Assembly: GCF_014529535.1 (NCBI RefSeq) | Contig: NW_023503493.1 | Span: forward strand, 17,702,001-17,766,000 | Source of the DNA: Bradysia coprophila | Lineage: Eukaryota > Arthropoda > Insecta > Diptera > Sciaridae | DNA length: 64,000 nucleotides | Reading direction: 5' to 3' | In this document: one piece after another, positions 12,146 to 24,065 of the stretch | How the letters are laid out: every line of letters starts with the position of its first letter | Numbering within the stretch: position 1 is the stretch's first letter | Notes under the pieces: generated by a model | Database searches by the model: none | Seen by the model: the letters and a program-made list of their open reading frames with translations, nothing else | What the model was told of the DNA's origin: nothing | Program-made: the position numbers and the translations under genes

Positions 12146-12255
12146 AGTTGCCATAAAACCTGAAAATCATATTAAAATTCTCCTTGCAAAGTATATGGAT
12201 AGTCAACTTATAATTTACAATTTTGGGTGGTAAAATCTGTTAAAACTAACATACA

Positions 12256-12415
12256 GTGGCAGTGATATTTCAGCATGATTTTGCTTCAGCTGTTTTTCAG
12301 CTGATCCACACACACAATCAAAACAGTTTACACTTGTTTATACGGTTGAAGCTGGTACACGCACGAGTTGTAGTGGTAAAACCGTATAAAATATGTCAAT
12401 CGTGCATTTGTGAAA
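12256..12415. mobile_element. CAGCTGAT/GGTAGTGG MITE family, copy 1
   Basis: Shares CAGCTGATCCACA, AATCAAAAC, TTTATACGGTTGAAG and GTAGTGGTAAAACCGTA in the same order with 30686-30850, and the diverged counterpart at 51722-51905. Ends are weakly inverted. An ORF through it is not a gene. Confidence 0.55.
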
Positions 12416-13403
12416 ATTTTTCAAATCCTCCTCCAAAATTGGATCTCATCGAAAGTCGTGCCGCGGTAGGTTCATGGTGTCATGGAAAGTAGAGGTCACT
12501 ACCTACCCAACGACACCCATATCTTCCAAGTCTATCATTGTATTTTTTTAAACACTCTCCAAAAGTTGGAATTTTTATCCCCTAAAATAGCTATTGCACC
12601 ACATACACGAAAAATTTCGAAATTTTTGAAAGGTCCTCAACACCTCTGCCAACCACCATAATTGTAAGATTATGTCAGATAAATGTGTTAAGTATTGTCG
12701 GTGATATGTAACAAAAACTATTTTGGTCACCCTACTGCAGACCATTTTTTCATGATTTCTGAAGTGAAAACATAATTACTTCGAGGATTTTTTTTTTTGT
12801 TGCAAATGACTAAGGAGGGTTCCCTGATTCAATTACGGTATACCCTCCAATAATCGCCGATAGCTTGTTTTCCTGTTTCATACAACTTGTTCGAAGTTTT
12901 GGCAAATTGACTCTTAATATGAAGTCGTAAAAGAGTGTTGGCGATGAAGTTAAATAAAATGTGATGGAAACATTGAACTGCAAGTCCATTTTCTCCAATT
13001 TGTCAAATGAAAAAGGAATCACCGGAAACGACAATATGACAGTGTCACGGTAATAAATTGTAAAATATTTTACAGATTTTATATGAAACTTTGTCATGGA
13101 CTCAACATCCGACATTGTCGATGGCATTGAGTTCAACTTTCATTCTTGTAAATTTTAAAAGGAATCGAAAAGAAATACTGTTTCAGCGATAGGTCCCAAA
13201 CTTCCCACATTTTCCACGGGTTGTTGAAAGGCAAAAGCTCACCAATGTAAAGTAAGGCGCCGCATCGTTAGGAATTATTCAACCAGTCAAACGTTTTTTG
13301 AAGCAAACTGGTCATTTTTTTTCTCTTTCAACAAAAATCAAAAATTTTCATCCATAATTCACAGAGATAGGATCCGTTATCCGAAAAACCGAAATTTTTG
13401 GTT
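12416..13403. other. Intergenic, no gene recognised
   Basis: A 108-codon minus-strand ORF at 12810-13136 has no family motif and no splice context; left out. Nothing else seen. Confidence 0.5.
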
Positions 13404-13411
13404 CCATTAAA

Positions 13412-13691
13412 CTAAGAGTAATTATACCTAGAGATGAAATTTCGAACAAAATTACGTAAAATATGTGGTCCCAACATCAAATACGAAATTTGTATTGGTA
13501 AGTGTGTTTGCCCTCTTAATTAAGAGGGCAAATTGAACATCAAAAGCGAACGCATACATGTATTGGTGTAAAATTATACGAAAAATGTATCTTATACAAA
13601 CCGATGTTGGGTCCACATTTCGTCGTACAAACTTCCTCTTGGGTCCACATTTCGTCGTACAAACTTCCTCTCTACGTATAATTACTCTGAG
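13412..13691. mobile_element. hAT-like MITE, copy 2 of the CTAAGAGTAATTATACC family
   Basis: The 280-bp element has inverted termini CTAAGAGTAATTATACCTAG / CTCAGAGTAATTATACGTAG and an identical 8-bp flank CCATTAAA (13404-13411, 13692-13699). It aligns with the ends of 11286-11972. A direct duplication of a 35-bp piece near its right end (around 13610 and 13645) is a later slip. Confidence 0.82.
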
Positions 13692-14425
13692 CCATTAAAC
13701 CATTAAAAATATTGACTTTTGTTCTCTATCTCGAGTAAATTGTATACAATTTTCATGATTAGTGAATATATTTCGGTAGTAAAGCACGATTGTCACAGGT
13801 CATAATATTTTCTCAGTTACATTCCTCACAAGCTAGCGTTATTTGAAAAATATATCCGAAGCAACTGAATATGTGGCTCACATTCCGTTTCAACTTTATT
13901 TAGCTACTGCATTCTAACAGTGTACAATTTTCGCTGACAATGTCATCGATGTCATTATATATTGATGTGAATGTTTATTTGTGAACTTCATTCGGCCGGT
14001 TTTTCACATTAAATCCGACTTTCTGGATTTTCTGTAAGAAAATTATCGTAAAAGCAAAGTCAATTCAAATAATATTAATGTAGACGCACAGATTTGATGA
14101 ATAATTTAAAAGAAGTGAAACGATTTTAAGCGAGAACCGAGCATTCAGTGGTTTTTCTCCTCAAAAATTTATCTTGAGTGGTGTGCCACGTTAATGAATT
14201 CAATTTTTTTTTATTGAAACAAGTGATTAATTTACGAATTAGTTTATCTTGTCGGTGTTATAACTAACAAGTGTGCAGTACCTCTGAAATAGAACGGTCA
14301 ACGAAATCAATGGAATTGAGATAGAAATTGAGCCGAAAGTGACATTCTTCGAAACCGATTTTATCACACACAAAAAAAAAAACAAAAATTTATCAGAAAA
14401 CGCCTTCTAACTTACCGAAATAACG

Positions 14426-15250
14426 ATGTGCTCCCTAATTAACATTATTGTTGCTAGCATAATTTGCTGTTGTTGGATGGGATTCGTCAGTGCGTACGAA
14501 TTAATATATGCAATCAATTGTGGCAGCAACGAACCAGTTAAAATTGATGACATTCTGTATGATCGGGACCCATTAACCGATAGAATCGGAATTGCTTCTG
14601 ATTATGGCAAACAATTGATGATGATTGGACGCGCATCACAGGAAGAGGAAATTTTATACCAAACGGAAAGGTATTCCACGAATACGTTCGGTTATGATTT
14701 ACCGGTTAGTGGCGATGGTGAATACTTGCTAGTGTTGAAGTTCTGCGAAGTGTACTTCAGTGGACCAAATCTGAAGGTGTTCGATGTGGTGTTGAATGCC
14801 GAACATACGGCTGTTTCCGATTTGGACATCTATCAACAAGTCGGCAAAGGTGTGGCCCACGACGAGTACATTTACTATACCATTTCCAGAGGTAAATTGT
14901 TTTACAAAGAGGAGGAATCGGAGATTCGTGGCGGTAAAGTTAGAGTCGAGTTTATCAAGGGCTACAGAGATAATCCAAAGATCAATGCAATTGTGCTGGT
15001 GAAAGGTGACGTTGAAAACTTTAAGAAATTGGATCCGATTGAAATTGAAGCACCCGATCAGACGCACCAGCTCAACGACATCGAATCGGAGAGCCTTGAA
15101 TACGATGAAATTAAACCAGCGAAACAGAGGAAAACTAGTGGACCGAGACAAGAAGATCCATACGCGTTGGATGATTCGTCGGTTATGTTGCCTGTGTTCA
15201 TAGCTATCGGTGCTTTTATTCCTTTACTGTTTTGTCTTTGCAAGCTCTGA
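14426..15250 (+). CDS. MLEC: Malectin (ER diglucosyl-N-glycan-binding lectin)
   Basis: A single uninterrupted ORF of 274 aa. Residues 1-23 are a signal peptide (hydrophobic core IIVASIICCCWMGFVSA). The malectin domain follows (about 24-195): YAINCGSNEPV at its start, the central KFCEVYFSGPNLKVFDVVLN, then EFIKGYRDNPKINAIVLVKG. An acidic/Lys linker leads to a C-terminal membrane anchor (VMLPVFIAIGAFIPLLFCL, about 252-270) with only a few residues after it. This is the layout of animal malectins, which bind Glc2-N-glycans in the ER and associate with ribophorin I for quality control. Human malectin is 292 aa. The ATG is the first in frame after upstream stops. A likely ATTAAA poly(A) signal lies about 270 bp after the stop. 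Confidence 0.95.
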   Translation: MCSLINIIVASIICCCWMGFVSAYELIYAINCGSNEPVKIDDILYDRDPLTDRIGIASDYGKQLMMIGRASQEEEILYQTERYSTNTFGYDLPVSGDGEYLLVLKFCEVYFSGPNLKVFDVVLNAEHTAVSDLDIYQQVGKGVAHDEYIYYTISRGKLFYKEEESEIRGGKVRVEFIKGYRDNPKINAIVLVKGDVENFKKLDPIEIEAPDQTHQLNDIESESLEYDEIKPAKQRKTSGPRQEDPYALDDSSVMLPVFIAIGAFIPLLFCLCKL

Positions 15251-15944
15251 ATTTATTGTTGGCAATTTCGTTCACCGTGTATTTTACCTAGTAAATTTGT
15301 GTGTGGTTTAAAGCTCGAAGGGATTGACAATTTGCATTTTGTAGCCAACTGTAACGGATTAATGGATAGATTTAGACTTATTTTTAAACAAGAATTAATT
15401 TGGACAATGCTGCACTAGCACAATTTACCAGTTTAATAGTGACAAACTAATGGCTTCCTTTGTATGAACGATGGACCGTGCATCGACCTTGAACATTGAA
15501 CATACTTTATACGTCCAAACACATTAAATTTTTAAAGTTTCATTCTCCACGTATACATTAGACTTGATTAGATAATGACTTAGTTAGCAAATTTGAAAAA
15601 AAAAAATGTCGAAATCTCTGTTTTTCATTATCTAGCAACGTTACTAGTCTCCATTTGAGTGTGATTTGATATTGGAGAGAAATCAGAGCACTATGGAAAT
15701 TGGGGACGCAAAATCTACCCTTGAAACGAGTCTGTAATGTCCGTTCCACATTATCCATAAAATGGTTTTCCAAATCCAACTCACAAGAAAGAAAAAATAA
15801 TGAAAAATGACTACATAATTTTGCACAAGGGGTGGATAAACTAGAAAATCCTCTGTTAACCAAAAAAAAAATCTTTAGCAAACTTTTCAAACTTAGAAAA
15901 TTAGAAAATCCACAGATTCCGAAAATCTTCAAAAAAAAAACTTT

Positions 15945-16253
15945 TTTTCAACAAGTTCATGTACATGGAATTCCTATCCCGATATATACAGCTAATATAC
16001 AGAGGTTAGATTGAAAACTAAATTAGCTGTATTAAAGAAAACCAATACTTTTAGAGGCTAACGGTAGAACAATTTTTTGCTCAGAATAATATTCTTATCG
16101 AAAGTAAATAAATTTAGGCTTTTATGCGACAATTTTCCTTTTTCTACCTTTTCAGACCTTTTCAATTTTTTTCAAAAGTTTCCCGACATAACAGTTTTGA
16201 TTTTGCCCCAAAAATAATTTTCGGGATAGAAATTCCATGTGCATGAACTTGTC
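15945..16253. mobile_element. Foldback element with CAACAAGTTCATG ends
   Basis: CAACAAGTTCATGTACATGG continuing through AATTCCTATCCCGA (from about 15949) is matched in inverted orientation by TCGGGATAGAAATTCCATGT to TTGTCGAAAAAAA (from about 16212). The interior has no ORF. T/A homopolymers at both ends blur the borders. Confidence 0.55.
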
Positions 16254-17011
16254 GAAAAAAATGGTTCAGCCCCACCGTGAGTCCATAGAGATCCAAGAAA
16301 TTGCTTTGTCTAACTGACCGATCCTTATAAAAAAATCCTAGGTTGACTCGTCATTGACTTAGTCATAAAAACAGCGAGAAATGGAGTTCTTGAAAATAGA
16401 CCCTGTAACTGATTTTTTTTAAATATATCTTTCAAATACCTATTGAGGAGAACCTAATGTGTTCCTCTAATTATTTACTTTTAAGTCGGACCTTAAAGAA
16501 GGACCTGTTTACGCGCATTCATTTGCACAATGGAAGCCATAAATTGTCGGCATTGTTTTTTTTTTAATTACCAGCAGATTTAGTTAGAAAAAAATGTACT
16601 CCAATTGACGAAAATTAAAAGAAAAAAAATAATAGAAAAACGAGAGAGCTCTTCCCAATTTTCTTCAATTTCGAGTCTTTCATTTATTTAGTTTTAAACA
16701 ATTGATTGAATTCCAAAACTTAAAAAGTAAGAAAACCCAGTCTTAATTTTAAGTAATTTAAGTAATCAGGTGCAATTTTTATACAAAAAAAAATGTTTGA
16801 CTTTGTTTTGTGATTTAAATTTAAACGACAAAAAAAATGTTTTGTATTCACTCGAGAGTGCAAGTAATTTTTTTTTACTAATTGTATTTTACAATGTAAT
16901 CAAACACGAACACTTATTTAAGGCAAATGAAATTTCGACTGATGGAATGTTATTATAAATACTGAAGAAAAATGAACAAAAACCAAAGTCTTTTTAATCC
17001 TTACCACCAGT
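16254..17011. other. Intergenic, AT-rich, nothing recognised
   Basis: Long A and T runs and no supported ORF. It includes the 3' flank of the minus-strand secreted-protein gene. Confidence 0.6.
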
Positions 17012-17913
17012 TTATTCCTCGTTGTCTCGTGTTGGCAAAAATTTTGCTAACATTCCCAAAAATGCACCCATACCGGAACGTCGAACTCGACAACCAATCT
17101 GACCATCACTCACTTGACCATTTTCACATCCATTACCGTTTCGCCGGTTTTGAGCCCTGCGCAATCTCATTCGTTCGATAATTTGACCCCGTCGGCGTCT
17201 GGGTCTTACTTCATAATCATCATCGTCATTTCTAACACTAACTTGTCTGTTTGTTATTTTCCGTTTCATTGATGGTGACACAGATGGTCGTGTTTTTGGC
17301 TTTAATATCGGTTCTACGATAACTTGAACAGGAATCTGATCTGGTTGATAACTAACGCTCGAACTTTCTGTAACTTTATCATTCTCCTGCGATATTGAAG
17401 GCATTGAAGGCTTGTCATGGATGACTACAAGAGTTTCTGGTACACTTGCTGTTGTTGCTGACGATTCCGACGACATAGGAATTGAACTCAAATTCAGACC
17501 AGCAATGGATGGAAATAATGTCTGATGGCTGGAGGTTGGCTTCGAAGTAGTCGGTTTTCCAATTAGGTCAGCTGTTATTGGATTGACGGTGAATTCTGAG
17601 TCTTCGTAGTCGTAATAATCAGCATACGAATCTGAGTCCTTAAAGTTCAATCAGGAAGAGACAAAAAGTAAGTCCGAAAAATATTGCAACTCAAAGTTTC
17701 GTCTGTTCAATTTACCCCAATGTGATCAACGATATCTTCTGAGCTCAGTGCAATTATGGCCACATCTTTGATATTAAAATGTATGTTGTATTTGCCAACC
17801 TGTCGCTGATCGTATGTCGTATTTGAACTTTTATGTGTTTCTCTGGGTGATGGTGCACATAAAGATAATGCAATCGTATGCAAAAGACTGGTAACTAAAA
17901 GCAATTTCTTCAT
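17012..17913 (-). CDS. Secreted protein of unknown function with polybasic sites and amphipathic tail
   Basis: Two exons: 17913-17716 and 17638-17012 (stop TAA), with a 77-bp GT-AG intron in phase 0; 274 aa. Residues 1-20 are a clear signal peptide (KKLLLVTSLLHTIALSLCA). Next come an N-terminal segment KYNIHFNIKDVAIIALSS, an acidic Tyr-rich stretch (DSDSYADYYDYEDSE, 67-81), a Ser/Thr/Pro-rich middle (about 90-165), then a strongly basic region with RPRRRRG (RRRR at 213-216) and RMRLRRAQNRR. Two cysteines (C237, C249) bracket a short loop, and the C-terminus RRSGMGAFLGMLAKFLP looks like a cationic amphipathic helix. The furin-like tetrabasic site suggests processing of a precursor. I do not recognise the family. 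Signal peptide and splice are well supported; any peptide-hormone or antimicrobial role is only a guess. Confidence 0.75.
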
Positions 17914-19258
17914 TTCTTCTGCTATTTCGTTCTGAAAATTTTATTTTAATTGAGAAGTGATTAGTATCGCTTGAAGATATTTTCGTAAGAAGAAAGAGTG
18001 TAATTAGGTTTATAATTAAAGTAAAATCTAAATGGTTCTGTTTGCATGTTGCATTTTGAGTTGTGATATAACGATGTCACATAGATATTTTAAAGCTAAT
18101 TGTAGTATTGGCCTAGCACGTATTTATCATGTCATGATTGAATTGGGTTGTATTTGGAAACGTTTATGTACCGGCAGTCAATATCGTTAAACATTATAGA
18201 TTCCGAGGAGATTATATTCGTTCACTAAAGGAATTAAAATTACTCTTCATTCCCTCATTTAACACGATCGGGGTCGAAAAGTATAAGTAAATTGGAATTG
18301 GTGAATGGCTTCTCATCATTTGTTGATGTAAGCAAATATAAGGTAAAATTAATGAAGTAGTAGATTTTACGTCTGTAAAAGAAAAGGTTTTATTTTTTTT
18401 TTTCTTAAATGTGAGTTGATCTTGTAGGGCCTGTTCCAAGGAATTTAACTTTATAAACAGAATTTTTAGAATTTTCGTGAAGTATGTCCTTTGTACAATT
18501 AAACCTGACTCGTACAGTAGAATTTTAAGCATTTTCCAAAATTATTTTAATCAACGAACCAGGATTTGCTTATCTTACCACAATCGGACAGTGCATCATA
18601 GAAGTTGATACAATTAAGATACTTTTCTTTTCATTGTCATTCACGAAGTTTTCACCACACGGCCCTTGAAATTTAATTTTTAATTCCTTGCATAAACCTT
18701 AGCACTACTAAGTGGACAATCGCTATGGCTATAAAAATCAAACATGTGAATTCCTCTGAACCAATACCTTCTTTTTACTTTTGTCAAGTCATGCTTATCG
18801 ATTAATTCCAACACAACAAATGATTCAAACATACGTGATCAAGCAAATAACCGTAATCGTTGTGTTTTGTTGAACGCAATTATGTAAAGTAAGTCTCATT
18901 AACAACTAAAGAATGATGACTTAAAAGCATCTTGGTCTTGAACAAGTGATTGTGAACACAAAGTCAACACTTCAACACTAGCTTTGGTATAACCTTCGCT
19001 ATGCATGAGGAGAGAACAACAATTTTCAGAAAAAAGCTTCCGCACAAAATATTTTATAAGAAATTTTAGTATGTCGTATGTCGTAAGTCTGTTAATTGAG
19101 TCATTAGAGGGCTAATTAAACACCATTTTCTCCGCAAGAAAATTAGTTTTTTTGAGGATTAAAATTTTTTCTATTTGTATTAAATTTATCGATGGAACGT
19201 AAATGGACTTCTTCGTCGATTTGAGTATTTTTCATTTCGCAACGTAAAATTCCATTCA
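17914..19258. other. Intergenic, no gene recognised
   Basis: AT-rich sequence upstream of the secreted-protein gene; its promoter should lie in the first few hundred bases. A 106-codon minus ORF at 18212-18532 has no motif and was not called. Confidence 0.5.
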
Positions 19259-19266
19259 ACCAACAC

Positions 19267-20361
19267 TAGGGGGGTCCAAAAAATAAAAGTGTCGATGAAG
19301 TTGGCGGACCCCTGGGAAAATAAACCTTTATGGCCTCCTGATAAAAATTGTATATGGGGCCGATGCGATCCGAGTTGGTTTATGGGTCGCTCAAGGACGA
19401 AATGTGTGAAAAAACACTGAAATTTTCCATACATTTTTTCCATTACTTTGTATGAGAAATTTTTTTTAACGACAATATCAAACTTATTTGGTCCAGACAA
19501 CTTAGATTAGATGCAAAAGCAACAAAAATGCGTTGGTTCCATTTTTTGGAATTTTTATATCGTCTGGGCACACCTAACAATATCGATATAGACAAAAATC
19601 GACATATAATTTCCAAGTAATACAAAGTCAGGCGAGGTCACTATTTAAATTAAGTGTTAGGTGTCGTTGTAAAGGTAACGAGCCCACACACAATAAGGCT
19701 GCGAGCGCACTTACGCCGTTTAGCACTCCGTTTACGAGTGAACAATGGAAGCTCCTCCCACTTTCCATTGTTAAAACGTAAACGGAGAGCTAAACGGTGT
19801 AAGTGCGCTCGCAGCTTAAGTTTCAAGTTGGTGTCTTGACGTAACAGTCATTTGAAAATTGCCTGAGTTCACGACCCTGACATTTTTGCACCAAAATCGA
19901 TTTCTATATAGCTTCAAAAAATTGTTTTCGAAAAAATTTCTTTTTGCAATGAAAGCTTATGCCATAAGCTCTCGTTAGACATGAATATATCCGATGCACA
20001 TCCCATAAATGTTTTGGAAGAACCCAAAGACTGAGTGAACAGATTACGAATCTATGACTGACTTGGGAGCTGCGAATGCACTTACAAATCATTAAATCGG
20101 TCTCTTTGGATTATTCTGAAGTGAAATAATCCAACTCACCTTAAGAAGTGACCTCAGCATCTGTTAGTTACGTTCAATTTTTCATTAACCCTCATTTTCG
20201 TGGTTTTTCACATATTTCGTCATTGCGCGACCCATAAGCCAGCTCGGATCGCATCGGCCCCATATATATTTTTTATCAGTGGGTCATATAGGTTCGTTTT
20301 CCCCGGGGTCCGCCAACTTTCTCGAAACTTTAATTTTCCCATACGATTCTGGACCCCCCTA
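19267..20361. mobile_element. hAT-like non-autonomous element with TAGGGGGGTCC ends
   Basis: Inverted termini TAGGGGGGTCC / GGACCCCCCTA and an identical 8-bp flank ACCAACAC (19259-19266 and 20362-20369). The arms extend about 180 bp: the left arm carries GGGGCCGATGCGATCCGAG and the right arm its near complement. Another hairpin MITE sits inside at 19698-19815. No transposase ORF; the ORFs at 19186-19500 and 20200-20397 are the two arms read in opposite directions. Confidence 0.85.
19698..19815. mobile_element. Hairpin MITE nested in the hAT-like element
   Basis: GCTGCGAGCGCACTTACGCC at the left and GTGTAAGTGCGCTCGCAGC at the right form a long stem; the inner CCGTTTAGCACTCCGTTTAC pairs with GTAAACGGAGAGCTAAACGG. 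The same inner sequence occurs at 12049-12145. Confidence 0.7.
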
Positions 20362-20592
20362 ACCAACACTCTTTTTCATGACTTGGGCTGGACATAAATT
20401 TAAGAATTTGTCTAGTAATTTAGTCACTCAGCATGAAAAGTTGTTTTCGCAACAAGTGACGAAAATTAGGACTTTCCGTTGCCTTTATTGCGAAAAACAT
20501 TGTATGCAACTCGATGATAGATGCTTTTCTACGCACGATGAGTATTGTCACACTCGGCCTACGGCCTCGAGTGGCAATCTACATATCATTTA

Positions 20593-20730
20593 TCACTCGG
20601 TTGGATAAATAACAAATACGCATCTGTTGTGGACGGTTTATTTTAGGCACTTTCGCTTCGTTCAGGCTAAAACTCATGAAATTGCCTAAAATATACCGTC
20701 CATACATACGTATCTGTGTAAATAACTAAT
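20593..20730. mobile_element. Short imperfect hairpin element
   Basis: TGGACGGTTTATTTTAGGCA near 20630 pairs with TGCCTAAAATATACCGTCCA near 20684; the outer arms (AAATAACAAATACGCATCTG and its approximate complement) are weaker. No coding content. Confidence 0.5.
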
Positions 20731-21370
20731 AAATCATTGCCCTTCTTGATTTGGATCGATCATATTTTCGACCCTCACGAAGAGAACTTTCGCTTTATTT
20801 AAAAAATTAAAAGTTACGAAATTAACAGACATTATGGAGCAATAAGACCAACGAAGTGTCGACGAGCCTCTCGCAAATTTTTCATATAAGAAGAGACATA
20901 ATATTTGTGATGTGCCGTTGGTGCTAGAGAGTTTCATCTTAGAATTTGAGTTAAATTTATCAACAGGACGGTTTCAGCTATAGCTTAAGAATTTTGGAAT
21001 TTTACGTCAAGATACCATCAAAGATTTAGAAGTATAGACGTTTAGGCTACTACAGGTTCAAAATGGGTTGTTTCAGAAGATGTAAAAAAAAAATCAGGTC
21101 AGATAAGGGGCAGGTTGGCGAAGTAGTTTCAGAAAAAGTAAGTTATAAATGAATTCAAAAAAGTGTCATCCCGTCGCGTCGGTAACGTATTGCGAGTTAC
21201 GAAAGGGCTTCAATTTAACGAAGAAATGTCTACCAACTAAAGAATAATGTGCAATGAATGCGTCGACGACGTTTCGGTCACTAATCTAATTTTCAGTCAG
21301 CTCGCTCGCACGTCACCATCGAAGCATTTTGTTATTTACAGTAGCGTTTTTGTGTGAATTTATTCGAAAA

Positions 21371-21610
21371 ATGAAAGATAAAGAAAATTCTCATCAATTT
21401 TGTGGCTTTATACAAAGATCCAGAGAGGTACGATTGAACCCATCAACAATTTTGGTCATCATTATTGACTGATGTTATTCCGACTCTTACTGCCCTTCGA
21501 CGATTAATCGTTTTCGTCTCCATTTTATTTAAACTAGATCATAGCCGACAACAATACCATTCAAGGACAGCAAGAGCAAAGTACGGATGGCACTAGTGAC
21601 GAAGAGTTTT
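21371..21610 (+). CDS. Tentative 5' exons of an unrecognised gene
   Basis: Exon 1 (21371-21427, ATG then KDKENSHQFCGFIQRSRE) ends at a GTACGA donor. Exon 2 (21538-21610) follows a CTAG acceptor preceded by pyrimidines, reads IIADNNTIQGQQEQSTDGTS then DEEF, and ends at a strong GTAAGT donor. Both stay open in one frame with protein-like composition. The 3' exons are not established. About 1.36 kb downstream a pyrimidine tract and AG (around 22950) precede sequence that, if the transposon 22975-25690 is skipped, continues as a hydrophobic Phe/Leu-rich stretch (around 25699-25805) resembling a membrane helix. The junction that keeps the frame uses the second AG (22964), which weakens the model. 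Family unknown. Confidence 0.35.
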
Positions 21611-22243
21611 GTAAGTTTGGACGTATAATATTGCACATGCAAAGTTTGTCATTGAATGACAAAATTTAAATTAAATTAATTTAAATTAAGTTCAATCACA
21701 ACTCTTACATTTTAATTAAAAATCGTGGTAAAATTATTGCTTCTATGGACCACCGGTTACTTATATATGGCAAAACTATAATTCACTACCAAAGGTTTAC
21801 ACGTATGCACGATAAAGCGGTTTTTGATCGTGGATATTTATTCAATCCATGAAAATATAATATTCAACCGTCAGGTTCGAGAAGCTCGATGGTACTGCCG
21901 TTATTTCAGAAATCCAAGAAATATTCTCTTCTAAAAAAATGTAAAATGACGAAAAAGTGAAGAAAAAAAAGTTAATAATTTTAAACCGACAATTTGTTGT
22001 GTATAAGAAAGACAGGTATAAAGCGTAAGAATCGCAGCGATATATTGAACTCTGCCAGTAGAATCATTATGTAGCCTCTATAAAAGTGTTTATCTGTACC
22101 ATTATACGCATATCGACGATGTCAATATACGAAAGGCAACAGGCAATCAACATAAATATATGAGAAATACAGCAATCAGAAACTGTATATTCCGCTTTCA
22201 TAAATTCACCGCAATCGGTTAGCCGAAAAGAAATGCGAGACGA

Positions 22244-22465
22244 TCAGAGTGCAGCCCCTTCACCTACAACAATTATTGTTGATTCGATCATCACCATGAC
22301 GCTATTACGTAAACCACTCGCATCAACAATCACATTGAATTCGACCTTCACCTTGTACACATTATTTACCATCTGAAGAATTTCACATTTAAAACAATGT
22401 GCCAGTGGCATTGTGCCACCTACTTCAGAACCACAACGGCAAGTGATTTCTTGTAACATCCGCAC
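22244..22465 (-). pseudogene. Possible RPA-like zinc/OB-fold fragment
   Basis: An open frame with no upstream ATG before a stop (the frame's first candidate start is GTG; an ATG lies at 22459). It reads CRCGSEVGGTMPLAHCFKCE, then YKVKVEFNVIVDASG. A CxC...CxxC zinc ribbon followed by a beta-rich YKxxxxFNVxVxD segment resembles the third OB fold of RPA1 and of the meiotic MEIOB/hold'em proteins. No flanking exons are convincing, so it may be one exon of an undetected gene or a relic. It lies in the putative intron of the plus-strand gene at 21371. Confidence 0.3.
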
Positions 22466-23569
22466 TTACGATCAATTCCTTTTTTCTGGATATCGATTTC
22501 TTACATAATCTTGCGGTTTGTTTTGCGTCCCTAAATCTCAGCTAAAAAGCATTGAACTAGACTTTTTAAATGACAGAGAAAGGGTGTGATGCATCATTGT
22601 TAACTAGAACAAAAAGAGTACTGGTAGGTTATTAATAACCACGTTTTACCATCAGTCCGATTTTTTGTTCTACTTAAGCTCTGAAAGAGTGCTTACTAAT
22701 ATGTATACTTACAACTAAAACGAAAGTAAATCCGAAGTCAAAGCTGTATGTCATTTCAAAATCGGAAGTGCCAGTAAAATAACTACAACCGTGGGTTAAG
22801 CATTCCCATTAATTTCTAATCATCTTGTATCTTTCGTGTTTATTCTTTTTCGTTTTTTCCTTTTAATTTTTATTTACCATATCATCATCAACACGAATCC
22901 ATCGCATCAGCAGAATTGTTTATAAAATGGTTCATTAACCTTTTTCTGCTTGAAACAGAACAAGACACCGTCTTCAGGTCTCCCACACCTCCTAAAATTC
23001 CTAAAATTTCAAAAATCCTCCTAAATCCTCCTAAAACTCCTAAAATGAGACTTCGAAAATTTCAATAAACTTCCATAAATCAGGATCAAGATCAATCCAA
23101 TCAATGGATGAGTAAAATAACTTAAAAGTTTCGCCTGCGGCGCTTTTCACTTCTGAGGCATTCTTTTAAAATACGACGCATTGGACGCATTTTCTAGTGA
23201 TTTTATTTAATATGTGCCCTAGAAACCTTTGGTCAAGATAGAATTATTTCGAAAAAGTGAACCAGCAGCTAAAAGTTGCTGCAAAAAATATTTTTTCATC
23301 AAACATTTCACGTGCACAAAATTTTTTGAGTAGAGATACTGAGCATCAAATTTTCATTCCAAAACCACATTCATCGAAACAGTACACAGTGCACGTACTG
23401 TGCATGTTTGCTATTATTTGAAAGCTAAGATCAGTATCAGTTGACGAAATCCTTTTTTTGTGTTTCTGTTGCTTTTCGGATGCACGGGAACCGTTAGAAG
23501 TTCGCCGAAATTATTCTTTTTTACCCATACTTTCAACTGCTCATAACTCACTGTCCCGAAAGAACATGC

Positions 23570-23770
23570 AATTGCCTTTCTAATGACAACCCACACGAAC
23601 GAGCTTGTAGGTTCCGTAGCCTACGAGAAATTTCAATAAAAAAAGTGCATGTTTTCGGATTTTGGTCAACTCTCACTAGCCACACAAGCTTAGACGATTT
23701 TTTTTTGAGGGTGGTTTTGGCTTCTAAGGACCAATACCTATCTAGGCACAAATCAAAAAGTCCACTAGAA
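23570..23770 (+). repeat. Fragment of the 37945/48570 foldback family
   Basis: Shares, in order, TAATGACAACCCACACGA, CAAGCTTAGACGATTTTTTT, GGTGGTTTTGGCTTCTAAGG and CACAAATCAAAAAGTCCACT with copies at 38480-38690 and 49190-49390. Noncoding. Confidence 0.6.
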
Positions 23771-24065
23771 AATCTTTAGATCGCAATAAAGCAATCGTTT
23801 TTGGAAATTCAGTAAATGTTAGTGTTGGTTTATCCTGGATTCAGATACACATGATTTTTGTGCCATAATTTTCTTTACAAACATAGCTAACGCCGACCCG
23901 TATGAAACACCTATTCGTATCAAAAGCCTTTAATGTGAAACTCTTCATTTCTCTTACTTCATTTTCTTCTCTGCTGAAAAACTATTCTCCCTTTAAAATC
24001 ACTTACATTATCCACTCTTTGCCTTATTATCATATACAACTAAATTGCCGGAGGCAATATAGACA

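Noticed and set aside
12810-13136. 108-codon minus ORF
   Set aside because: No family resemblance and no supporting signals.
14729-15151. 140-codon ORF opposite malectin
   Set aside because: Antisense shadow of the malectin coding region.
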